Notes under the pieces: model-generated
Told to the model about the DNA's origin: nothing
What the model saw: the letters and a program-made list of their open reading frames with translations, nothing else
Database searches by the model: none
Shown: positions 38,259-50,670 of the stretch, piece by piece
Layout: each line of letters opens with the position of its first letter
Position numbering within the stretch: position 1 is the stretch's first letter
Position numbers and translations under genes: made by a program
NCBI GenBank assembly: GCA_003971905.1
Contig: RSEE01000015.1
Location: 558,001 to 622,000 of the forward strand
Length of the DNA stretch: 64,000 nucleotides
Direction of reading: 5' to 3'
DNA from: Moniliella sp. 'wahieum'
Lineage: Eukaryota > Basidiomycota > Moniliellomycetes > Moniliellales > Moniliellaceae

Positions 38259-39589
38259 ATGCCGCTCCTCGTCTTCAGCCCGCCCGTCGCGCCTGTCCCA
38301 CCAGCGCGTCATCAGCACTGCTATGCCCCGCAACGCTATGTCGATGCGCCTCACCAAATCATCTATCGACCCTTCCGATCTTCGCCCAAGCATGCTCGTT
38401 TCCAACAAGAACACGCACGTCGTGAACGCGTGCAACTTCAGCGCCAGGAAGCGCTTGCGGCGCGTGTCATGCGGATCGAGGCGGCTCGGCGCCAGGCAGC
38501 GGAAGAGCTAGAGCGCCGCCAACGCCGTGCTCTCGCCCGCCAACAGCGGCAAGCACAGCTGCGTGCAATTCAGATGGAAGAACACCTACAAGAGCAGCTA
38601 CGTGCCCGCCAGCTTCAGGAACAGCAACGACAATGCTTGCGTGCCCTTGAACTCAAGGAACAACGGCAGCGTGCCCGTGAGCTAAGGCTGCGCCGTCCTC
38701 GCTCCCTGGCCCACCACAGCCAACTTGTCTGGTCCCCCGAGACCCAGTCAACCCCGTTCGATTCGCTGGTGCCCTACTTGGATTCAGCTGCGATTTCCCC
38801 CCATGCAACCGATCTTGACGACTTTTTGCGCGCTCTCTTTGCCCCTGGGTCGGATTCGAACGACAACAGTCCCGCCGGGAACCGGAGCACGATGAGCAAT
38901 ACGAACAAGATGAGCAAGATGAGCAAGATGACAATGATGAACAAGACGAATCTGCGTCACAACACGATTCAGACGAGGACGTGAACCCAGATGAGGCAAC
39001 CGACCCTTCGGATGACGGCTCGGAGCTTGAAGGGTACTCTACCGCTTCTGAATCCCCAGAGGACGGTGTAGCGCAGCCTACGACCGCGGTTCAGCCATCA
39101 CTCACCGTAGAAAGGGATGAGGCTCTGGTTGCGAGCACGCCCAAGCTAACAGAGCCGTCCCAAGTTTGTCCGCACCAGCTGCGGCACCACTTTCTCCATC
39201 CTCTCGGCCCCCGAGGAGTCATACACTATTTTTCCATCCTTTCACCGAGGCGCTTCTAGGCGATTCGAGCAAGATTGATGTGGATCGATTTCGGTGGAGG
39301 TGGACGGGAAGCACGTTACCATCTCGGGTCTGTGGCCATTGGGATCGGCGTCGAGTCCGAGACGGAGACAGCGAGCCCGTACGGCGCGTTTCGGGACGTG
39401 GACGAGTCGGGAGAAGAGATTCTGCTTCCTCACGATACGGATTCCGATTCGGACAGTTCGAGGCTGACTCGGTCAGCTCGATCAGCAGGACCATTGTTTT
39501 GCCGGACCATGTATCTGCCGACCGCTTCATGCGAACGTGACAGATGCTGGGTTTGTCATTCGGACCGATTAAGCCCATCCATGATTGAT
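38259..39589 (+). CDS. Coiled-coil/acidic protein with C-terminal Hsp20-like domain
   Basis: Probable small-heat-shock-related protein of unusual layout. The ATG at 38259 starts MPLLVFSPPVAPVPPARHQH. Residues about 40-160 form an Arg/Gln/Glu-rich helix (ARRERVQLQRQEALAARVMR, QRRALARQQRQAQLRAIQME). After a frame change near 38870 there is a strongly acidic Asp/Glu/Gln run (DEQDESASQHDSDEDVNPDE). The C-terminus can be pieced together from three frames: GDSSKIDVDR, ISVEVDGKHVTISG (39283-39335), then an acidic loop VESETETASPYGAFRDVDE, then SSISRTIVLPDHVSADRF (39475-39530) and HANVTDAGFVIRTD with a TAA at 39587-39589. Strand, loop, (S/T)RTIVLPDxVxADxF and a final strand fit an alpha-crystallin domain. 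The classic I-x-I tail is not seen. Function is inferred; the domain assignment depends on at least three assumed indels. Confidence 0.52.
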
Positions 39590-41500
39590 AATGCACTTTG
39601 CTATTGGTTCCACCATCATATATCCATGCCATACGCCGAGTCTACTTCAGCTATTCTAGTTGGTAACGGACAAGCGGAGAATGGAGGCCCAACCCTTGGG
39701 CATCTCAATAGTGTTTCTGCGAAATTGATAGAGGTACAGGATCAAAAGTTAGGACAGAGTCAAAGGAACTTAGCAGGCTGGTGTAGTGAAAGGAATACAG
39801 GTTCCCGAGGGACTGGTGTAGGTGTAGCCATCAGAGCACAATCAGACATGTTAAGCAAAAGAGAAAGAGGAACAACGCGGGGTGCTCTGATCCAAATTGG
39901 TAGGGTAAGAGAGAATGAATGTCAGTGGAGAGATGAAGCATCAGGGAGAGACAAATGGGAGAAACTATATGCAGTGGGATAGTCACGATTGCTCATCGAA
40001 CTTCATGCGCAGGAAGAGGCCCTTGAGCCGCTTGTGTACTGGCAAGCTAAGAGAGGAGGGTTGCGTCATTTTGATCCGACCGGGGCAAGGAGCATCGCTG
40101 GCGGCCATAAAGGAGAGCATTGGCTTCCGACTGGGTGCGACGAGGTATATCGGGGGCAGTGTTGCCCAACGGTGGGGTGGTTGCTGCGGGGAACGGTGGG
40201 TTCATCGCTTGCTTCCGTTTGCGAGAAAATGTGCCTCGGCGTGCCAAGAAAGGCGGGGATTGAAGATCGGGATGCGAAGACTCCAGGGGGGAGCATACGA
40301 CGGGGAGGGAGGAACTGCGTCTGGATCCGGTGCTGAATGATCGCTTCGTACGGCTCGCGTCGAATCATTGCGTGTCAAAGACAATGAACTTGCTGAAAGA
40401 ACGCCCGTTTTGATGGACTAGCCAACTTATTGAGTCCCATGCCGAAACTCGAACTTGACGAGGGTGCTGAGTCGGAAGAGCGGAGACGTGATCTGGAATG
40501 ACTGCTGGTGGGGCTTGGACCAACGCTGGGTAGAAGTCAGGTCTGTTGATGACTTAACATGACTCAAGCGGGAAGAGAAATTGGTTTCTGACGGTTTCTT
40601 TGACCTGGGTTCCGTCGCTTTGAAGCCGGCGACCAGTGGCTTGTCTGGACAGAGGTGGTGTGACTAGGGTACGTGAAGAGGGAAAGTAGCATATGTTCCC
40701 ACGGTCCAAGATCGAGTTCGGGCGTGATGTGCCGCTGGGACGGACTCATTAAAATTGTTGGACGATGGAAGAGGCGGTACCTCAATCTGATCATAGGTCT
40801 GGGAGCGCTTCCGGGCAGAGGGGGTCCTGTGGAGGAGCTGCAACCATCACAACCGATGAAAGTGTGGCTAAGCTTCCGGTCATCGAGGCCGGTAAAGACG
40901 AATCGACAAGGAAATCCGGCTTCCCATACGCGTTGGATTGGGCTGTTCCCTCCATCCCGTCAGATCCAGAGCCGAGTCGGGTTGTCCCTGCGGGAGGCTG
41001 CCTTGGAGCGAGGCGGAATGGAGGGAGGGTATTCAGCCCTGTTGGTTCCCCATTCGGGCCATCGTGTATGCCACCACCAATTGATGCACCAAGCGCATTA
41101 AGACTGACTCCCCGCGGGCCAGGGGCCAGGAGGAAGGAGGAGGGAACGTGTGCCCGCCCCTGCTAGAGGAGGTAGATGTGGTATGATGGATGGGACTATG
41201 GCCGTAGGGAGGGGGGGGGCATAAGACTTCCGACCGACCCACTCGAATCGACTTTTCACTGTTCTCGCGAGTCAGGGGGAGGAAGGCGTCGTGTTTGACC
41301 TGGGCCGCTTTGGAGGGCGGGCCCCGAATAGTAGACGGTAGGGGATTGGCAAGGTGTGGCCCAATCATCCGAATCTGGATTCGACCCTTGCATCAACGAA
41401 CCAGGCTGCACACACTCAAGTGCCCAACCAAGGAATCCAACGGCTCTGGCACTTCAGGCAGAAGCAAGAGTGCGGCTGCAAAAAACGACTCCCTTCCTCG
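39590..41500. other. Unresolved region
   Basis: About 1.9 kb in which short frames exist on both strands but none is convincing. A plus-strand frame at 40765-41166 (MEEAVPQSDHRSGSASGQRG) and minus-strand frames at 40066-40368 and 40564-40794 lack domains. It may hold part of a minus-strand gene continuing to 42163. Confidence 0.35.
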
Positions 41501-41518
41501 TGCGACTCGGTCAGGCTA

Positions 41519-42163
41519 CTAGTCCGCGTTGAGTGGGCAGGGCCGATTGTGGAGGGGCAGTCCCATCTGCCTCGAGCACGCTGCCACCATCCGCTTGGGG
41601 ATTGATGTCCCAAAGGGGTTTTGCAAGCCAACGCTGATGCGGATCGATGCAACAAAGCTGATGCGCCAGGCTGGGCTACTGTGGTGATTGGATGTAGCAT
41701 CCTTATTGAACAACCCACTTGCACTCAACGGCAAAAGGATGCGGTTCTGCTTGGGGCGTCAGCGGCTTACGGTCGCAGCTGCGATTGTGGAAAGGGTCAC
41801 TGAGAGTGGTTGGTTCGGACGAGACACTGGACTGGAGCGCTTGGAGTGAGCTGAAGATCGGGAATGACCGAAACCAGCAATGGACTTGGCCCGTTCGGGC
41901 CAGAGGGCGTGGTAGGACGCGCACCAGTCAACTGGGACGAGGAAGCGGGCAGGGCAGGCAGGTAGGCTGTGGAGTCGGAAAGATCCTGGTCATCGGGGAG
42001 TTGGTAGTGGGGGTTTCCAGCGGGGCAGCAAGACGGCGGGCCCAGCGGCGGAGATTGTCGCCGGAGCGGCGGGCGAGGAGGCGGAGCACGGGCGCGACGC
42101 CGACGAAGCAGCGTCGCGCAGAGCACTACTATCTTGGTTGGAGTCGCCTACTACGGTCGCCAT
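41519..42163 (-). CDS. Possible minus-strand gene, unknown product
   Basis: An ATG at 42163 starts MATVVGDSNQDSSALRDAAS. This is followed by SAAGPAVLLP and, in the next frame, AGNPHYQLPDDQDLSDSTAY, LPALPASSSQLTGARPTTPS and LQLTPSAPVQCLV. Further on are LPLSASGLFNKDATSNHHSS and RISVGLQNPFGTSIPKRMVA near 41540-41740. Composition is protein-like and three frames are used in turn. No domain is recognised and the downstream limit is unknown. Confidence 0.25.
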
Positions 42164-43450
42164 GTGGGGGAGAGATGAGGGAGAGTGGTGGGCAGGGGGA
42201 TGCGAGGTGGATGGCAGCGGCGAGGGTGGGTTCATCAGCCAGGATGTGGAGCAAGACGATGCATGCAGCTCATGGCGGCAGGAGGACGCTGCCGATGCAG
42301 GGAGCATGGCGGTGCGCCCCTAGCATGCAACACCCGATTAGGTTTGCGCACAGCTACATTAACTTTTTCGCACGCTGCATAGCATCGGCCCTGCACCGTC
42401 CGTCACGGTGTGGGGCAGCCAGGGCACCGAACACGTGACGCGGGGGTGGTATATGCACTGCACCGCGCCGATGCCTCCGATGCAGACTGGGTGTGTTGTT
42501 GCCAGGCGCATATAGGTGGCGGTCGTTGGATGCGTCGCAGGCGGAGCAGGTTCCCAGCGGCATGTGGATCCGATTGAGTTGAACTTTCAGTTGAACGTTG
42601 ACACAAACATACTTTTGAAAGAATCACCAACCCTAGCGCCATGTCCCATCCTCCAGCCCAACCCTAGTGCCACGTCCAACCATCCACCCCGCGACTTGGC
42701 ACTGAGCTGGTATTGAAATGTTGGCCAGTGGCCGCGGGCGGGCCGATGGCGTCGGATGGCGTGCGAGCCGAGGCGGAGAAAGCACGTGTGCGCCCGACAC
42801 ATACAAGAAATCCCACTTTAATAGCCGGCCCCACCCAGGTTACCAATTGCGTGCGTAGACGTGCGTCGGCCAATTGGAGGTGGCCACCGGGAGCTGCTAC
42901 ACACAACTCCGCTGCCCATCTGGGCTGGACCACGTGCCCATGTGCCCAGGTGCGCGCGTCGATGATCTCCATGACCCGATGATCCATGGTCGATATTCCG
43001 ATGAGGTGGCAGCAACGTGCTCGATACTCCCGGCGCTCGCACTTGCAGGTTTTTTTTTGGGAAATCCCCCGTGAGGCAGCTCAGCCTGCGGCCGCTTCAC
43101 GCTCCACGCCGGCCTCAGGCCAGAGTCTCAGGCTAGAGCACCTCTAGCCCTCAAGCGGATCCCGTCGGGGCGCACGTCAACGTGGTACTAAAGGTGAGTG
43201 ATTTCCATGTGCGCATTCGCTCAAAACCGTCAGCTCCTCGTTGCGTTTGCGCTTGCCGGTGTGCTTCCATTGCTGGTTTCGTTCGCCGGGATTTTCTGCG
43301 CTCAGCTTGTGCCCGACAGACACTACAAAAGCATCGCTGCCTCCCACCACCGACCTCTTGTCTACCCCCGTCCCCAGCCCTGTCCTACCAGCGCCACTAC
43401 TCGTATTCATCACACCCACTTGGATTGTTGAACATTACTTCACCTTCACC
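42164..43450. other. Divergent intergenic region
   Basis: No supported gene. It contains CACGTGAC near 42433, a GAGTTGAACTTTCAGTTGAACG cluster at about 42575-42600, a T9 run near 43050, and a GTGAGT donor-like site near 43193 that may begin a leader intron of the next gene. Confidence 0.45.
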
Positions 43451-44337
43451 ATGCCCCTTTCCGTCGGCTTGCTCGCTGCCGCCCAAAACTGCGCCCCAGG
43501 CACTGAACCCACCGATCCCACCGCCAGCGACAGTTGGCGTGGTCGTGCCCAATTCCGGCACCAGCTTGATGCGCGCCTGGGACCGCGTACCCACTTTGCC
43601 ATTGACCCCTCCGTCATTGCCCCTGCCTCTACCCACAGCACCAGCGCTGGTTGCAGTGACGCGCCCACCAACAGTACCAAGGGAAAGCACCGCGCTCTCA
43701 ATGCTCCGTGGGCGGGACAGTCCTTTGACCAAGACGTTCCTCGCGCCAGTTCTTCAGTTTCGCCTCCCGAGGCCGTTCACGTCCATGGCCACCCCGTTTT
43801 CAGTCCTGCCTTGCCCCGACCTACCAAGTCGAGCCAACCGCTGAAAGCGGCAGTGAGCGTGCACACGTTGACCTCTCCCGAGCAATGGGAAAACGACCCG
43901 AGTTATGCACCTGCATCGGGTTGGCAATATAACTTTGCCCATCATTATCTCCGTCCTAGTGCATCGAGGTCCAGTTCGCGGTCACGGACCCAGTACACTT
44001 CTTCCTATCCTGGTCGTGGCCGACGACCCGAACCGAAGCCTTTGCCGTACCATTCCGTCTTGACCTTTACCCGCGCGGCTCCAGGCACGCCTCGGCTACG
44101 TCCGTTCAAACCGACTCAACGAAGTACAGCTCGGCCGGATCGGATGAGGACTTGTCCGTGACCGAGGAGTTTCCTCTGAACACACTCCAAACCGCCCTCA
44201 GGATCTGCGGAGATCCGACGTGGATGGGCCAATCAAGCGGAGGCGAATGGACGAGGTACCTGCCAGTGAGGCAGTATCTTACTCCAATCCTCGTGGCTCG
44301 GCAATGGGCTAGAGAAGTGTATCTCACAGTAGTGTAA
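43451..44337 (+). CDS. Hypothetical protein
   Basis: Not recognised. The ATG at 43451 in good context (TTCACCATGCC) starts MPLSVGLLAAAQNCAPGTEP. The long first frame is Ser/Pro/Arg-rich (TSPEQWENDPSYAPASGWQY, FAHHYLRPSASRSSSRSRTQ). A one-base shift near 44110 continues it as TDSTKYSSAGSDEDLSVTEE, then FPLNTLQTALRICGDPTWMG and PVRQYLTPILVARQWAREVY to a stop at 44335-44337. The last 60 residues look like a folded, conserved module, the rest disordered. It is convergent with the small membrane protein at 44612. Confidence 0.45.
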
Positions 44338-44611
44338 ATGCTTTCCTATTGCCATCCTTCTTTCTGGGGGCTGGCATGTGTTGCTCTCGGTGCACCTTTC
44401 GCTTCCTATTCATACTACATTCGGGACGTCAACTTGAATCGAACTTGCATGTACATCGCACACGAAACTTATTGTAAAAACAAGAAACTGGGACCATCAA
44501 GTAGCGGCCAACGAGGTTAATGAGGCAGAGAGGATGAGAGGTCCGATGTAGTGAGAGTCTAGTGCAAACAATGTGCCAGCTTTTGGAGTTTGAATCATCG
44601 ATTCTCATTTT

Positions 44612-45246
44612 CTACTGTTGGTCCGACGACATGGACACCGGGTCCGGTGCACCGCCGCCACCAGACTCTTGCTGGGTCAGCAACATCTGGATATGGACAT
44701 GTTGGAGTTGACGGAACTGTTGCCGAATCCGGAATTCACGTTCTTCATCCGCCGTCAACCGACGTGGGGGCAACCCCTGCTCTTTGCGGTACTCATCGTA
44801 CGCCCATTGCGGCGAGATGGGCGAGGAGGCAATCGCTTCGGGCATGAGCGAATCTTTGAAGTAGGACATCAGACCAAATATCGCCGTGCTGACCACCACA
44901 ATGCCCACGATGGCACGGGGGTAAAGCCAAGACTCGGAGGAGGGCCTTTTTTCGCGATCGCCCGGATCCGCATCTCCTCCCTCAGTTGTCCAGGCGAGAG
45001 GCCAAGCGGAGCTGGCTGATCAAATTCAGGTGTGCCAGGGGTAAGACGCAAGCGCCGCGCACGCTGTTCAGGCGTCTCGTTGGGATGTGGGCTGGGCGGC
45101 GCAGCAGCAGCTGCTTGGGCATCAGAACCGGGACGGGGCAGCGGGGGAGGCGGGCGCGGCGGTCGACTGAAAGCGTCGTCGAAGCGTGCAGAGCTTGGTG
45201 AAAATGCAAAGCGCGAACTGGCGCCTACGCCCATACCTGGATCCAT
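44612..45246 (-). CDS. Small single-TM protein, unknown
   Basis: Not assigned to a family. The ATG at 45246 starts MDPGMGVGASSRFAFSPSSA. A Pro-rich N-terminal part leads to ETPEQRARRLRLTPGTPEFD and REEMRIRAIAKKGPPPSLGF. One base missing from a C run near 44922 restores TPRAIVGIVVVSTAIFGLMS, a single hydrophobic segment. After it comes a charged tail (SSPISPQWAYDEYRKEQGLP, ADEEREFRIRQQFRQLQHVH) ending DQQ. About 210 residues. The basic region before the membrane segment and acidic region after it suggest an inner-membrane or ER protein, but localisation is a guess. Confidence 0.5.
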
Positions 45247-47536
45247 GGCCGTAGCGACATCATGGCGTGGTAGTGGTAGCCGTCAAAGGAGGGGTGCCTA
45301 AAGGCCAGGGACGACCCGCCCCAAAGGTCCCAGTCCGATTAGGTCATGCAAGCCCTGCCTTCTGAATGTTATTAGCTCACAAGCTGTTGCATTTCAACTT
45401 TCAAATGTCAACATGTACAAGTTGCGTCCGGTTGCGTCTCATTCTATTTGTGTCGAAAAAAGCTATTATAGAACCGCCGCTGCCAGCACGGCAACCCTCT
45501 TCGCCCAACTGGTGTTTTCCCCCTTCCGCTCGTATTGGATGAACAGCAGTTACATGTTACAGTACAGGCCTTCTTCTGTCTCTTGATAATTCTGCACCGG
45601 CACCCACCAGCGCCGCCTCGACCTCTTCGCAGGGACAGAGACCATGTTTGCTCATGCACGATGATGTCTTCGCGATTTTATGGGCGGTTTCGAGAACAGA
45701 ACGTTATTGGGAGTTTGCGGTTTCCGTCGGCGTCCCGTCCCATCTTCCCGTGGTAGACCAAAAGAGTGCGATTCAATATTAATTCCAAAGAGCGCCCTAG
45801 GCGTGAAGATGATACAAAGTTCCTGCTATATATATACCCCATTGCGACGGATCATGTATTAACACTTGAATGTGCCGTCCCACCTCTACCGCCCCAAGTC
45901 CCAATAAAAAGGTCACAATCCACAAAAGGGCCAGAGAAGAAAGTGTGTAGAGGAAGTTTGCCCTTTTGTTGCATGGAAGACCACCCACACCATTATGCAT
46001 TCTCGGCGGGACGGGAGGATGACAACGACATTACGGTAACGAATACTGCGATAGCAAGCGCAAAATACTGCGGAGTCAGGTGTACCTGTGGTTTGGCGCC
46101 AGTCGCATAGGTTACAGCATTGCTTCCACACAATTAATCGACAGTTACCACACCAATTGGCCAAGTCGGTTTCCGGAAGTACTATATGTGGGGTGAACGT
46201 TGAACGTCCTATTGAGAGATAATACTGCTTCAGTTGCTGGAACGACGCCATGAGCTCTCCGTAGCAGTCCCCCTTCCCAACCTGGAAAACCCTTGACGGA
46301 GAGGGGATTTAGGAGCCACCCTAAAGCTGTCCTGCTGAAGTAGGAAGAGAATGGAGGATGTGGTTATGAGAAAGAGGTACGGGATGCCATGAGAAGGGTA
46401 GGGGCTACTTTTTATATAGCCGAGGGTACCGGGGAACAGGGGGAGCGTCCGGGAGGATAACAGGGGTGATGCCTATCACACAGGATGGCGTGATGCATGA
46501 TGGGCATCGCCCCAACATGTTCTTCCTCTTTCTCCACTGCACAGTACGAAGACAGGCAAAACTATGGGAGAGAGGAACGAGATTGGTGTTGATACATTTT
46601 GTTGTTCATAGCAAGTATTATTAGTACCTCGAGTCGGGTGAACCTAGGTTTTGATGAACCTCAAAAGAAAACACCGTAGTCATAAGAGAGGACACACGCG
46701 AGCGCGTCGCCTCTCGCTCGATATGCATAGTAGGATGTGTGATGTTGGCATCAGGCCATCAGTGGAAGTGTGGAGAAACTATGAAGAAGCAAAAAAAGGT
46801 GATGAGTCCGGGGGCTCATATCCCCCCTTTTGAGCGTGACATGTGTCTGTTATGCGCTTATAGAGTAACATAGTGGCGCTTCCAAGTAACCCCCGCAAGA
46901 TGAACGGTTCGGTTTAGACGTAGCGTTCCCCCTGTCCCACAGCCTTAGGCTCTGTCAATGATATGGATTCGAAGAGTAACAACTGCATCTATCAGGCCTT
47001 TTGTGGTACCCCCGTGGTACTATGCATACTAGGCCTACAAACGGAGGGATCAAAAAGAGGGGCACAGGAGAGGGGCAGCCGGATGTTGGGGAGATCCGTT
47101 CTGGAATTGAACTGGTTCAAGGTGCTGAGGCCACACGCGCACAACCCCTCTGAGGCTTGGCACGCATTTCCCATACATTGGTGATGCAGGTGATGCATGC
47201 CTGTACTGTACAGTAGCTAAACGAGATGGGGAAGTGTAATAATGTGGGGTAGTGTAATGCTGTTGCCAACAGTTGTTATTGGTAAGTTGCACTGTGATGA
47301 ACGTCGTACTGAGTACGACTGAGTGTAACTGAGTTCTGATATGCAGATATTAATGTTTCACTGCTGATCGCGGGACTATTTTTCCTAGTCACCTAGTCAC
47401 CTGGCGGCGCTTATCGCGGCGCAACCACCCGGCGCCGTGCTCCGACAGCTCCGACTTGGGTTTCGAGGAAATATCGTGTGATGTTGCAGATGCCGCTTTG
47501 TTTCCTCCTCCTTTCCTCCATCTCCTCTCTATCAAG
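45247..47536. other. Long divergent intergenic region
   Basis: About 2.3 kb with no supported gene and visibly higher A/T than its surroundings. It includes TATATATA near 45828, a TTTCAACTTTCAAATGTCAAC stretch near 45390, and GTGAACGTTGAACGTCC near 46194. Confidence 0.5.
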
Positions 47537-49507
47537 ATGGGCAAAGACGCGGAGTTGCTCTTGCCAACGTCGCTGGCCACGCCTTCTCGTCCCTCGCTTG
47601 CCCGGCGGTACGGATTATTGGTCCTTGTGGTCCTTGCCATTGGCTTGGTCCGCGTGACCCACCAGTCCTGGGCTGGCGTGCGCGACGCTACCACCCATAC
47701 GGAATCGGCAGAAGCGACGTTCAACTTGGCCTGGATCGATGCGTTAGTGGAGCAGCAGACTGCTTCGTCCCTCAATGGTCTCTGCCCACAGCACGATCCT
47801 TATCAGCCTGGAAAGGAGGCGAAGAAACTCAAAGAGCCCAAGGCGCACCAGTTGGCCAAGCTCCTGTCAGGTGCTGTCCAGGTTGACACATCGGTTGGAG
47901 ACGCCTGGCCGCCGGTCAAGGAGGATCCTGAGCTTTGGGAGCCACTCTTTGCTCCGTTCCGTTCGTATCTGGCCAAAGCCTTTCCCAACCTGCACGCGCC
48001 CGACTCGCCCATTAACTTGACGCTGGTCAACGAGCATGGGCTTCTGTATACGTGGCCTGGTTCCAACACCTCACTTGGCCCCCTCTTGCTCATGGCGCAC
48101 CAAGATGTGGTGCCTGTGGAGCCTTCGACATACGATGCATGGGTCTATCCTCCGTTCAGCGGCCACATCACCGATGAGGGCAACATCTTTGGGCGCGGCA
48201 CCGAGGACACCAAATCGTCTCTGGTGACCATTCTTGCTTCCCTTCAATCCCTTCTCCACGCCGACTTTAAGCCAGAGCGAACCATCTTGGTCAGCTTTGG
48301 CTTTGACGAAGAGGCGGCAGGAACGGAAGGCGCCGGGGCCCTGGCGGCTCACATTCAGTCGATCTATGGGCTTGACTCGATTGCCATGCTGGTCGATGAG
48401 GGGGGTGAGTTTGTTCCGCCCAATGTCGATCTCAAGATCCCAGCTACGGCGGCACCTGCTGTGTCTGAAAAGGGATACTTGGATGTTTCGGTCGCAGTCA
48501 ACACACCTGGGGGCCACAGTTCGGTGCCGCCCCCGCACACGGGCATTGGCATCCTCAGCCAAGCCGTGGTGGCCATTGAGAAAGAACCCTACAGCCCTGT
48601 GCTTCGCTCGGCGCCCGGCTCGGGGCCTGAGCACAGCAATGGGTGGGACGAACTGTTGTGTGGCGTGGCATTGGGGAGAATCGAAGGGCCGCTCAAGCAG
48701 GCACTCCTTCGTCTGCACTTTGCCCAACTCCACCCCCGCCTGCGGGGTTGCCGCACAAGGGATACGACAAGATGCTTAGTGTGCTGCGAGAGCAAGCATT
48801 GGGCCTAATGGACTCATACCAGAAGGTTCTGTTTACCACCACCCAGGCCGTCGACCTGGTCCAAGGTGGAGTCAAGGTGCGTATTTACTCTGTCCCTCTT
48901 TTCGGTCGAAACTAACTGATAGTACACTGTAGGTCAATGCCCTCCCCGAGAGTGTGACGGCTGTTGTCAATCACCGGATCGAACCTGGAGCGGACGTGCA
49001 GAGCGTACGGAACCACATTGCGACGGTTCTCAAACCGGTGGCCGAGTCGGCAGGCGTGGCACTGGATGCCTGGGGATGCCTAACCTCTCGTACGTGCCTT
49101 TAACTATGGACGCAACCAAGGGTACGATTGTCTTGTCAGATGCGTACGAATCGGCACTCGAGCCGGCCCCTCCGACCCCTGTCGACGGTGCTGAGGCGGA
49201 GCCGTGGCGGTTGCTGGTGAGTGTCATCCGTCATGTCTGGTCCGATGGACTTGGTGGTGACGGTCGCATTGTGGTGCATCCGTCATTGAGCATTGGGAAC
49301 ACGGACTGCAAGTCGTTCTATTCTTTGGCGAAGCATGTCTTCCGTTTCTCTCCCGCGTCTGTTAACCCTCCTACGCCGGAAGTGCTGGATTTGCCGAGTG
49401 GATGGGGCGCGCACACGGTCAACGAGCACTTGCCCCAAGACGCGCTTGTTCTCGGGTGGCGTTTCTTCACCACTCTCGTTCAAGCCGTCGACCAAGCCGA
49501 CTTCTGA
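47537..49507 (+). CDS. CPS1: Carboxypeptidase S (M20 metallopeptidase)
   Basis: Vacuolar carboxypeptidase that frees C-terminal residues from peptides such as those ending in Gly-Leu. The ATG at 47537 starts MGKDAELLLPTSLATPSRPS. A single N-terminal membrane anchor (YGLLVLVVLAIGLVRV, residues about 25-40) predicts a type II protein sorted to the vacuole. The metal site is visible: AHQDVVPVE (His), FGRGTEDTKSSL (Asp) and GFDEEAAGTEGAG (catalytic Glu pair). The dimerisation part has YLDVSVAVNTPGGHSSVPPP. The frame breaks near 48620-48680 and again at about 49080. The intron at 48877-48932 (GTGCGT..CTAACTGAT..GTAG) rejoins as GGVK|VNALPESVTAVVNHRIEP. The C-terminus DGLGGDGRIVVHPSLSIGNT and VNEHLPQDALVLGWRFFTTL is typical. 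Confidence 0.92.
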
Positions 49508-50670
49508 AGCCACTTTGGTTCTGCTGATCCGTAAATCTGTTGCTCCTGCAAGTGCAAGGGCCCAATAGGTCAATCTGATGCGCGATTTTTGTCCTCACAA
49601 GTAAGACTCAGGAATCCTGTCTCCTACACTGACGCGCTAGTAGAGTAAGTAGAGATAGCCACGGGGTGAATGCAGGGTACTTTATAGAGGCAATGGCGAA
49701 GCACACCCTCCAGTGTGGGAAAATTGATATTGGCACAACTAGGAATCCGACATGGGGTGGTTAAAGAAAGAGATGAGGTGTCCTAATCTGCTCGTCGAAG
49801 CTGGGCTTGGCTGCAAGGACCATCTGAGCCAAGACTCGATGAGATACCACCAAAGAGATTGCATACGAGGACCAGATAAATTACTATAACTTCGGAGCAG
49901 CATGGCAAGAGAGGGCACTGGGTATAGGTAACTCAGACCTCAGCTACATGTGCAGGTTCGAATCCTTCTGAATCCCGTGTATGGGCAGCTATGGTGCGGC
50001 GATCAAAAAGTGTGGGCATAATGGAGCAGGCGCTGATGCTCGTCGGCATAGAGGCATTGCCCCAGCAGACCAGACGGGCGATTGGATAAGCACTTGTCCC
50101 GGCCAAGTGGCGCTGATACTAGGAAGCGCTTAAGCACTTTTTTAGGCGGCCTTGTTGGTTGAAGCTTGAAGCTTGGCGTCCCGTCCGTCGTCGCACTCCG
50201 CCCTGCGCCGCCCATCGCAAGTGCTACGCATTTCAAATTGCAACGCAGCGAATGGTGCATGAGCATGACGCATGGTGCATGATGCATGATGACAAGACGC
50301 GCGTGAAAGTGAATGAGGCGGCAGCAGCGCGACACCCATCGCCGATAGGGACGAGCACGGCTGGCACGGCGCTAGTGTCTCTCCCACGCCCCCGTCTTCG
50401 CTGTGCGGCGTTTAACGTGGATTTTTTACCACGCATCGCTCGCATATCGAGCAAGCCAGGTGTCACATGTCCAGCCCAAGCTGCAAGCGCAAGCGCCACG
50501 CCCCGATGGCCCACTAGCACCCCACAAGTGCTGCGGAAACAACGGCTTTATTGCCCGGCCCGGTCGGCTTTTGTGCTGCCGGACTGCTGAGCATTACAAA
50601 GCTCCGCCGCGCCTCTCCTCCTTTTCTTCCGTCCCGTCTACCACCCTCTTTCATCCCCACCCCACTCGCC
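49508..50670. other. Intergenic region
   Basis: No gene seen. It carries TTGAAGCTTGAAGCTTGGCG near 50158 and a cluster of ATGGTGCATGA/ATGCATGATG repeats at about 50251-50290. Confidence 0.5.
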
